Source: Occallatibacter sp. | Lineage (GTDB): Bacteria > Acidobacteriota > Terriglobia > Terriglobales > Acidobacteriaceae | Direction of reading: 5' to 3' | DNA: 50,548 nt | NCBI GenBank assembly: GCA_031296305.1 | Contig: JARLFZ010000018.1 | Span: 1 to 50,548 of the forward strand | In this document: one piece after another, positions 17,635 to 24,823 of the stretch | Position numbering within the stretch: the first letter of the stretch is position 1 | How the letters are laid out: every line of letters begins with the position of its first letter | Made by a program: the position numbers and the translations under genes | The notes under the pieces: model-generated | The model's input: the letters and a program-made list of their open reading frames with translations, nothing else | Told to the model about the DNA's origin: nothing | The model's database searches: none

Positions 17635-20600
17635 CTACTGATAATTGCCGATGAGGACGAAGGGCGCCCAGTAATAAGGATGCGCGTAGCCAAGGCTGGA
17701 TTGCGTGGCGGCCGGAGCTTCGGACGTCTGGAAACCGCGCCCGGTTTTAGCGCCGGGTGTGACGGCGCCGCTGTGCAGGAACGCGAGCTGCGCCTGCCGC
17801 AGCGCTTCCCCTTTACCCTGCGTGGGGTTTTTGACCCAGCGAGCATAAAAGTCGCTCATGATGTGGCAGGTGCTGAGGTCGTTCACGTCCCACAGCGTGG
17901 CCAGCACCGCTTCTGCCTCTTTCTGCTGCGCCACCATGCCGAGCCCGTCCATCTCGAGACCGTTGTGGGATTTGTAATTCTTTGCGGTACTGCAAGCGGA
18001 GAGCGTGAGCAGGCGCGTACCGTGGAAGACGACTGTCGAGTTCTCCATGTCCGAGAGATTCCAGTCAAAGCCATCGGGGTCGCCGGTTTTGTCGCCGCCC
18101 ATCAGCAGAAACGGCTCGTCGCCGCTGCCGGCGATGAGAACAAAGTGACTGGCAATGTGCACCACGGAGAAATTCTGGCCGGATTCGAGCTCCGACTTCA
18201 GCGCGGACAATGTGAACTGTTCGTCGGGCAGCAGCTTTCCCTGCATGGGACCGTGCGAATCGGAAACTCCGGGGTCGTGCACCACGGAATTCAGCTCGGG
18301 CAGCACGCCGGGAAGGGCTGGCATTCCGCCGTAGCTCTTCGATAGGCCCATGGCCAGCGCACGGAGCGGTTGGCCGTTGGCTAGCGGGGAGCCGTCCATG
18401 TGCCCATAGCTCTCGGGAGTGAACAAAACATTATGAAAGCGCTCGACCATGTAATGCGAGCCGTCGTAGAGTGCGCCCATAGGCACGTAGCGCAGCGCAT
18501 CATCGAGCGACCAGAGCAAAGTGGGGACGTTATTTCGCGCAGAGGCGAGGGTTTTCAATTCGCTTTCGAGCGGGGCCACCACCATGTCGTAGAGCCGGTT
18601 CAACTGCGGGCGTGGATCGCTGGAGGGCGAGCTCAGCACGTGAAGCGCGTCGAGAGCGCAAGCGCGCAAGTCCGCAGATGAGGCCGGCAACTCGACATTT
18701 TTGCGTGAGCTGGCCGTCACCACGATCGCGTAAGCATGATCGTCGCCGAGCAGCAGGCGAATCCCCATCACGTCTGGACCCAGTTTGGCGAGCGAGCCTT
18801 GAAGCAGGCTCTTCGTCGAGTCCGCGGCAGCCTGGCCCGGAGCCGATTGCGCATCGAGCAAAGGGAAGATCTCGTTATAAAGCGTGTCGTGAATTTCCTT
18901 GCTCACTTCACGTATGTTGGCATCGATAGACTTCAGTTGCGCGTCGTCCTCCGGCGTGTGCGTGGGCTTGGCCTGAATCTGAGCGTAGGTTAGGCTCAGC
19001 TCTTCGATCGTCCGCGCCTTCTTTTCCAGATCGGGCAACGCGCTCTCGGCTTTTTGCTGCGCGGGTGAGAGCACGATGGGCTCAAAGCCCGCTCCGGAGT
19101 TTTGCGCCGCTCCGGCCACCAGATCCTTCAGCTCCTGTTCTTTGAGGAGATCGAGAATCTGCTCCGCTTCGCCAAGCCGCCCGGCCTCCACAAGCAGCTC
19201 GGCCAGCATGCGATAAACGTGAGACTTCGACTGCACGAATCCCGATTGCAGCTCCTTATCAAGGCCAGAGATATTCTTGCGAATCTGCTGATAGGAGTTC
19301 ACGGCATCAAGCCCGAATAAGATTGCCTCCTCCGGGCGATGCTGCTTGCGGAATCCCAGCATCATGGAGTTCTCAATCGCGGCCTCGATCTCGGGATCTG
19401 CCGCGGCCTTTGCCAGACCCAATGCTGCGATGGCACTGGCAAAGGACTGCTCCGGCTCATTCATCTCTAAGTAGCCCCAGGCAATGGTTATGAGCGCAGT
19501 GGCTTCGTTGCGCTCGTCCTTCGCCTCGCGCCACAGGACGAGCGCCTGAAGATCGAGATCCATCGCAGCTTTCGCTTCGTTCATGTAGGAGTGATCCCGG
19601 CCCATGGTATTGAGGACCATGGCTTCTCCGCGCCGGTTGCCGGTTTCACGAAAGATCGGCAGCGCCTGGCTGCCGTAGTCGAGCGCTTTCTGCGGCTGGC
19701 CCAGATCGGCGTAGGCTCTGCCGATGTCGCTCAACGCCATGGCCTCGCCGCTGCGGTTGCCGGTTTCGCGCCAGATCGGTAACGCCTGGTTGTAGTAGTC
19801 CATCGCTGTCTGGTACCGGCCGAGGTCGCGATAAAGGCGGCCCATGTCGTTCAGCGTCAGCGCTTCGCCCTGGCGGTTGCCGGTCTCGCGCCAGATCTTG
19901 ATCGCCTGGTTATAAACCTCCAGTGATTTTTGCTTCTGCCCCAGCTCGGCGTAGGCCGGGCCCATATCGTTCAGCACCAGCGCTTCGCCGTTACGCTCGC
20001 CCGCCTGCCGGAAGAGAGCGATAGCCTGGTCGTAATCTTTGAGCGCCTCAAGACCCTGGCCTATGTCGGAATAGGCGCGCCCCAAATTGTCGAGGGTCCC
20101 CGCTTCGCCATCTAGGTTAGCCGTGGTGCGGGCGGCGGCGGTCGCCTGCGATGGTCCCGACGAAGTTGGTCCGGTGCCGTTGGGCGCCGATGCCGAGCTT
20201 TGCGAACTATCAATCTGGCGCCAGAGAGCCATGGACGCGTTGAGATTCTTCAGCGATTCGTCGTGATCGCCGAGATTGTTATAGACTTTGCCGATATAAC
20301 TGAGCGTGGCAGCCTCACCGCTGCGCGAGCCTAGCGTACGCCAAATGGACAGCGCCTGATTGAGTAGTGCGAGCGCCTTGTCTTCCTGGCCCATGTCGGT
20401 GTACACGCGGCCCATCGTCATCAGCGTCGTTCCCTGGCCGAGAAGGCTGTTGACTCGCTGTTCGATGGGCAGCGCCTCGTTCAGGTCATCGAGCGCCTTC
20501 TGCAATTGGCCGGAAGTCCGGTACAGCGAGCCGAGAATATTCAGCTCGGTAAGAACCGTGCGGATGTCGTTGCTGGCGCGAGCCTGCGCCAGTCTCTGCT

Positions 20601-20709
20601 CTTGCTGTGCGATGGAGTCTTTAAGCGATGTGGTTTGCGCAGTGGCAGTGATGGTAGCGAGGGCCGCGCAGAAGAAGATTACTAAACCAATCGTGCTGAG
20701 GCGAAACAT
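17635..20709 (-). CDS. Exported TPR-array protein with C-terminal CHAT protease domain
   Basis: The 1024-residue product has a signal peptide (about 1-24, ending ATAQ), about nine to ten tetratricopeptide repeats (about 40-440), a helical linker and a C-terminal CHAT (caspase HetF associated with TPRs) domain (about 690-1024). The CHAT dyad is intact: HIASHF (His855) and LSACSTA (Cys906), followed by LATLWDV and SDFYARW. The 40-residue TPRs share RxGEAxxLxxxGRxYxDLG and QALPIWRETGN and are unusually alike, so the DNA repeats with a 120-base period. A Ser/Ala/Gly-rich insert (about 175-200) interrupts the array. TPR-CHAT proteins are known as peptidases gated by partner binding. GAGAGG lies 6 bases before the ATG, and the upstream caspase gene ends 21 bases away. 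Confidence 0.9.
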   Translation of the reverse strand: MFRLSTIGLVIFFCAALATITATAQTTSLKDSIAQQEQRLAQARASNDIRTVLTELNILGSLYRTSGQLQKALDDLNEALPIEQRVNSLLGQGTTLMTMGRVYTDMGQEDKALALLNQALSIWRTLGSRSGEAATLSYIGKVYNNLGDHDESLKNLNASMALWRQIDSSQSSASAPNGTGPTSSGPSQATAAARTTANLDGEAGTLDNLGRAYSDIGQGLEALKDYDQAIALFRQAGERNGEALVLNDMGPAYAELGQKQKSLEVYNQAIKIWRETGNRQGEALTLNDMGRLYRDLGRYQTAMDYYNQALPIWRETGNRSGEAMALSDIGRAYADLGQPQKALDYGSQALPIFRETGNRRGEAMVLNTMGRDHSYMNEAKAAMDLDLQALVLWREAKDERNEATALITIAWGYLEMNEPEQSFASAIAALGLAKAAADPEIEAAIENSMMLGFRKQHRPEEAILFGLDAVNSYQQIRKNISGLDKELQSGFVQSKSHVYRMLAELLVEAGRLGEAEQILDLLKEQELKDLVAGAAQNSGAGFEPIVLSPAQQKAESALPDLEKKARTIEELSLTYAQIQAKPTHTPEDDAQLKSIDANIREVSKEIHDTLYNEIFPLLDAQSAPGQAAADSTKSLLQGSLAKLGPDVMGIRLLLGDDHAYAIVVTASSRKNVELPASSADLRACALDALHVLSSPSSDPRPQLNRLYDMVVAPLESELKTLASARNNVPTLLWSLDDALRYVPMGALYDGSHYMVERFHNVLFTPESYGHMDGSPLANGQPLRALAMGLSKSYGGMPALPGVLPELNSVVHDPGVSDSHGPMQGKLLPDEQFTLSALKSELESGQNFSVVHIASHFVLIAGSGDEPFLLMGGDKTGDPDGFDWNLSDMENSTVVFHGTRLLTLSACSTAKNYKSHNGLEMDGLGMVAQQKEAEAVLATLWDVNDLSTCHIMSDFYARWVKNPTQGKGEALRQAQLAFLHSGAVTPGAKTGRGFQTSEAPAATQSSLGYAHPYYWAPFVLIGNYQ

Positions 20710-20730
20710 TACGAGCCTCTCTTGTACTTG

Positions 20731-21978
20731 CTAGGGCTGCGTGTTGGCCGCGCTCGTCGCAGGCGAGCGCAATGAAAAGTCCGCATCCGCAGAGCTGCGG
20801 TTCATGACCGGATGCTGATGCGCACCCTGGGCGGAGACGCTTTGCGAAACCTGCTGCGCTACGGAGGCATAGACCTGGCTTAGCGGTGTCAGTCCCTTGC
20901 CATTTTTCAACGTTTGCAGCAGGTAGTAGGTAAAGTAGCCGTGATGAAGCTTGTCGCTCTCGAGCGACTCCTCGTTGTTCTCGCTGGCCGCGATCACAAT
21001 CCGTCCCGTTCCCAGGGTCATGTGCGAGAGCATGGCCTTGGAGGGGGCAGTGTTGGCGAGTTTTTCCGTTGGTGCGGGCGCGCCCGGGCCTGCCGCAGCG
21101 CCGCTGTAACAAGTGTCGAGGAAGACGACAGTACGCAGGGCCTTCATGCGCGTGGCCACGGCGTTGGCCAACTCCACCATGGGATACGCAGTGGCATAGA
21201 GCGCGTCCTCGTTGAAGTTCTCCCCGGTGTGGGCCTCGGTATCGTAGGTGACGAGGTAATTGGCTCCGCCTGCTGAGTCCACCGTGCGCGGCGTGCCGTG
21301 CGTGGCCACGTAAATCACTACCAGATCGTCGGCCCCGGCGTGGCGCGCGATCCAGTTGAGCTGCTCCTTGATATTTTTCGTGGTGGCTTGCTTGTCGGTG
21401 AGCAGGTGCACGTTATCGGTGGAGAACTGGCCGATGGCGGGATCCTCAAGAGCGTCGGCAAAGGCCGCGGCATCGGCAGTGGTGTAGTTGAGGTGCGGAA
21501 TCTCACTGTCGGTAAAGTCTCCGATGCCAACCACCAGTGCCCACTTCTGCTGCACCGGGCCGGGATGCACGGGCGCCGCGCTCGCCTCGGGCGCGGGACC
21601 TTCCGTCGCTGTGATGCCGCGCGGCGATGGCGTGGAGAGCGCAAGCGGATTCAGCCCCTGATCGAGCGCTTCGGAGCCGTTGAATTGCGCCTTGCCCAGC
21701 GCGTAATTTGCGAGCGAGTCGTGGCCGAGGCGTTTCTCTACCAGGCTGCGGTAGTACCACGCGTCGCCCAGCTCTGGGCACACAGAGACGGCGTGCTTGA
21801 GCAGCTCCAGCGCATCGACGAATGCGTCGTTGCCGCTTTGCGGAGTGACGCGCTCCAGAGCCTGCACAACCAGATCCCGGCCGGCGCCGCACTTCACCTG
21901 CTGCGCAGGCGCGCATGGCCGGACCGCAAGCGCAAGCAATGCAAGGACGAGAACGCGGGATGGAAGGCGGGCAATCAT
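20731..21978 (-). CDS. Exported caspase-family protease (peptidase C14-like) with N-terminal helical region
   Basis: This 415-residue protein has a signal peptide (about 1-26), a TPR-like helical region (about 35-110), a Pro/Ala-rich linker (about 115-145) and a caspase p20-like domain (146-300 and beyond). The dyad is complete: YVATHGTP (His227) and LDTCYSG (Cys290). The WALVVGIGDF and TADAAAFADALEDP strands and helix precede it, as in metacaspase/orthocaspase-like proteins. Family members cleave after basic or acidic residues, and the specificity cannot be read here. The start overlaps the stop of the preceding repeat-protein gene by four bases (ATGA at 21975-21978), and the CHAT gene follows closely. 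Export is predicted only from the N-terminus. Confidence 0.9.
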   Translation of the reverse strand: MIARLPSRVLVLALLALAVRPCAPAQQVKCGAGRDLVVQALERVTPQSGNDAFVDALELLKHAVSVCPELGDAWYYRSLVEKRLGHDSLANYALGKAQFNGSEALDQGLNPLALSTPSPRGITATEGPAPEASAAPVHPGPVQQKWALVVGIGDFTDSEIPHLNYTTADAAAFADALEDPAIGQFSTDNVHLLTDKQATTKNIKEQLNWIARHAGADDLVVIYVATHGTPRTVDSAGGANYLVTYDTEAHTGENFNEDALYATAYPMVELANAVATRMKALRTVVFLDTCYSGAAAGPGAPAPTEKLANTAPSKAMLSHMTLGTGRIVIAASENNEESLESDKLHHGYFTYYLLQTLKNGKGLTPLSQVYASVAQQVSQSVSAQGAHQHPVMNRSSADADFSLRSPATSAANTQP

Positions 21979-23453
21979 CTTGCAGCCACCGGTTTGGACG
22001 GTTTCGCGGCGCGAGTTTTCATCGCGGCCAGAACCCGCGCACTCACTCCGCCGCTGGTAAGTTGTTGCTGCCCGGCAGCGCTCAAGTCGAAGTCGACCGC
22101 GGCCGCTCCCGCGATGGTCTTCACAATCGTATCCTCGTCCATGCCGGAACTGACCATGGCAATGATTTGCGTATTGGTCAGCCCTTTGTGAACTGCGGCC
22201 GGCGGTTTTTTCGCAGCCTGCGTTCTCATTGCGGAGACGACTCCCGCACTGACGCCATTGCTGCTTAGAACGTGCAAACCCGCGGGGCTCAGATCGAAAC
22301 TCACCGCGCCGGCTCCGCGAATCGTCTGGATGATGGTGGCATCGTCAACACCGGATTTCACCATGGCGACGATCTGGCTATTCGTGAGCGCCTTGGGCGC
22401 CGCAGGCGCGGGATTCGCCGCCTCCTGCGTGGTCCTGGCTTTTTCCTGGTCCAGTTCCTTGTAATGCGCGATGGCGGTTTCAATGCGCTTCTGCGGATCC
22501 ACGAAATACTTTTCACCCGGCTTGGCGTCGATGGCTTTGCCGTAATTGATTGCCGCCTGGTCAAGGTACTTCATGGTCATCTTTTCGTCGCTGGCCGCGT
22601 AGGCCAGCGCTTCGTAAGCCACGCCGACGTTATACAGGCGATAGGCGTCGTCTTCCGGCTTCGGAAAAGGTGAGGCGGTCTCGTAAGTCTCAAGCGCGCG
22701 TTCCCACAATCCTGCCTGGGCAGCCTTGTTGCCTTCGTCGAGAGGGCCGGCCTTCTGAGCCAGAAGCACCTCGATCTTCTCGTCGCTATTCACAAGGTGC
22801 TCGGCGATCTGCTGCGCCGCATTCATGATCAGGCGCGAACGCAGCTCAGACGGCGTGGGCGGATTCGCGTCTTCGCTTTTTTGCCCGCCCTTCATCCGGC
22901 CGAACGTGCCCGTGACCGAACCCAGCATGCCATGGGACGCGGAATTGCCCGCACTGTCGAACTCCTGGTCGTAGGTCGCGCTGATGTTGTCGGAAATCAG
23001 CAGGCCGCCGGAGGAATCCTTCACCTGCAACGAAACGTTGAGCTGGCCGGTGATGCGCGTATAGTCCGTGGTCGCGGTCACGCCCTGCTTGGGACCAGAA
23101 AGCGATAGGCCCGGCCCCGCTCGCTTGGTGACGGTGGGTTCGGGATGGGAATACTCGGTGATCTGGCAAAGAATCTGTACCTGCGCATTATCCATTTCGC
23201 GCAGATCCGGATCGTCCTTGAGCAGTTCCGTTTCCAACAGCGCCTGAAAATCGAAGGGAAGGGTCCCGTCCTGGTCTGCCGTGCTCACGGTGAGTTTGAT
23301 GGTGTTGCTGGGAAGATGGACCAGAGCAGGGAGCTTGCGCTGCAGCGTGACTTTGACCTTGGAAGCTCCGAATCCCTGCGCCGCGGACGGTATTGCCGCC
23401 ACCGCCGCGACGCCGGCACAAGCCATGACCAGGAACCTTGATGCGCGGTTCAT
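21975..23453 (-). CDS. Secreted protein with CsgG/LPP20-like N-domain, TPR-like middle and two C-terminal repeats
   Basis: The 492-residue product has a signal peptide (about 1-26) and a beta-rich domain (about 30-200) that vaguely resembles secreted CsgG/DUF4384-associated domains. A TPR-like helical part (about 240-330) follows. The C-terminus has two ~55-residue repeats: LTNSQIVAMVKSGVDDATII...FDLSPAGLHVLSSNGVS and LTNTQIIAMVSSGMDEDTIV...FDLSAAGQQQLTSGGVS. This repeat is recurrent in secreted Acidobacteria and Verrucomicrobia proteins and has no assigned function that I know. GGAGG stands 6 bases before the ATG at 23453. It is translationally coupled to the downstream caspase, so a scaffold or inhibitor role is reasonable to test. 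No enzyme motif is visible. Confidence 0.75.
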   Translation of the reverse strand: MNRASRFLVMACAGVAAVAAIPSAAQGFGASKVKVTLQRKLPALVHLPSNTIKLTVSTADQDGTLPFDFQALLETELLKDDPDLREMDNAQVQILCQITEYSHPEPTVTKRAGPGLSLSGPKQGVTATTDYTRITGQLNVSLQVKDSSGGLLISDNISATYDQEFDSAGNSASHGMLGSVTGTFGRMKGGQKSEDANPPTPSELRSRLIMNAAQQIAEHLVNSDEKIEVLLAQKAGPLDEGNKAAQAGLWERALETYETASPFPKPEDDAYRLYNVGVAYEALAYAASDEKMTMKYLDQAAINYGKAIDAKPGEKYFVDPQKRIETAIAHYKELDQEKARTTQEAANPAPAAPKALTNSQIVAMVKSGVDDATIIQTIRGAGAVSFDLSPAGLHVLSSNGVSAGVVSAMRTQAAKKPPAAVHKGLTNTQIIAMVSSGMDEDTIVKTIAGAAAVDFDLSAAGQQQLTSGGVSARVLAAMKTRAAKPSKPVAAR

Positions 23454-23588
23454 CTTGCCCCTCCGAAATTGAGCGATTGTGGGGTTGCCGCCGGTGGGGG
23501 GCCGGCGGCATGACTTGCCTGAAGCCTGACGAAACTAGGATACCCGCCGATGCGAGCCTCTGTCGTCAATTTCTCGAGCTATTACTCC

Positions 23589-24731
23589 CTACTTGGTAGT
23601 GGATTTGGTAGTTGTTGTCGTGGAGCTCTTTTTGGTGATCGTTGGGCAACTGGCGCTTTCACCCGACGAAGAAGTGGGTCTGCCCGCGGAGGACTGCGCC
23701 GGCTGCACACTTACTCTCATCGACGCATAGGTGATGCCGGGAAGCGCACTTTGCGCGCGTTGCGCCAGCGGCAGGTTGGGATCGGCATCCTTGGCTACCA
23801 GGTAGCCCTGCGTCAGGTCCAGGCTGGGCAGCGCTTTTGACAGCTCGTCCACGTGTCTCTGCGGAACCATGAGGTAGTCGCCGGAGGTCAATCCAAGGTA
23901 TGAGGGTTCGCGGTCGGGGTCGTCCATGGCCTGCTGTGTGGCCACGGCGGTCGTCAGGTTGCCGGCCATCACAAAGCGCGTGCGATCTTCCCAGTAGCTC
24001 AACATCTGAGTAAATGAGCTGAGCGCTGGCACGCTGATGGCGGGTAGGCCGAGGATGGGAGTCCCGATCTTGGCGCCCTGGATCATGATGTTCAAGGCCT
24101 TGAAGAAAAACGACGCGGTCGGGGCCTTGGAGATGTTGACGGCCAACTTTCCCGTTCCGCCGGTGAGCAGAATCCTGTTTGTGCCCTGCATGGCCTGCGG
24201 CGACTTGAAGCCGAGCTGGTCCATTGACACCGATCCCGCCTTGTTGGGATTGAGCGATGCAATGGCCGACCACGCCAGCGGCGCCACGATGCCCATGATG
24301 GGTTTGATCTGCGTGGTGTCCACACGGAATTGCGCGGGATGTTGGCTCAGTTCTCCATTGGAGGGCCGGAATTGCGCCAGCGCAATGTTCACCGATACGT
24401 CGCCATCATGGTCGAGTAGTTCCTCTTTCCTGATGTCAGAGGCATAGCGCAAGCGCCTGTTGCCGTTGTCGTAGTGCAAATACTGGGTCTGCGCCGCCGG
24501 ATCTGGCAGCTGGTCCTCTGGCCCACGCGTTGCCGCCTTGTTGCCGTAGTTGGAACTGGACGGATTCACAGAATCGAAGAACCCATTCCAGAAGCCGTAG
24601 GAATCGTGAGGCAGATCTTCGGCCGCCATCTGCGACAACTCGCTTTGTGCGGCGGCCAGTTCTGGGAGAAGCGCGCTCATCAGGCCGAGCATGGACGCGT
24701 CTGCAAGGAAATTACGTCGCGAGAGTGTCAT
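23589..24731 (-). CDS. Tat-exported protein of unknown family in the caspase/CHAT cluster
   Basis: The 380-residue product starts MTLSRRNFLADASMLGLMSALLP, a twin-arginine signal (SRRNFL), so it is probably exported folded and may carry a cofactor. I do not recognise the body. It has a Tyr/Asn-rich N-part (WNGFFDSVNPSSSNYGNK), several beta-like stretches (NRILLTGGTGKLAVNI) and a conserved-looking YLGLTSGDYLMVPQRHVDEL near 285-305. The tail is Ser/Thr/Lys-rich (KKSSTTTTTKSTTK), which may be a surface linker or a modification site. GGAGA lies 7 bases before the ATG at 24731; an upstream in-frame start at 24758 adds nine residues ahead of the Tat motif. It sits between two protease-family genes on the same strand. 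Confidence 0.65.
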   Translation of the reverse strand: MTLSRRNFLADASMLGLMSALLPELAAAQSELSQMAAEDLPHDSYGFWNGFFDSVNPSSSNYGNKAATRGPEDQLPDPAAQTQYLHYDNGNRRLRYASDIRKEELLDHDGDVSVNIALAQFRPSNGELSQHPAQFRVDTTQIKPIMGIVAPLAWSAIASLNPNKAGSVSMDQLGFKSPQAMQGTNRILLTGGTGKLAVNISKAPTASFFFKALNIMIQGAKIGTPILGLPAISVPALSSFTQMLSYWEDRTRFVMAGNLTTAVATQQAMDDPDREPSYLGLTSGDYLMVPQRHVDELSKALPSLDLTQGYLVAKDADPNLPLAQRAQSALPGITYASMRVSVQPAQSSAGRPTSSSGESASCPTITKKSSTTTTTKSTTK

Positions 24732-24823
24732 CGTTCGTTCTCCATCTGTTGCCGGCATAACCAGAAACTGTGATTTGCCGGCTGCTCAATCGTTGTGTGA
24801 AACCCAAATCTGTGCCACAAAAC

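Noticed and set aside
19400..20560. CRISPR-like periodic repeats
   Set aside because: The 120-base period is coding TPR sequence in the CHAT gene, with no spacers and no cas genes. The array is not a CRISPR.
17635..20709. Type III-E (craspase) TPR-CHAT component
   Set aside because: The protein has a signal peptide, an unrelated TPR pattern and no gRAMP or other cas gene near it.
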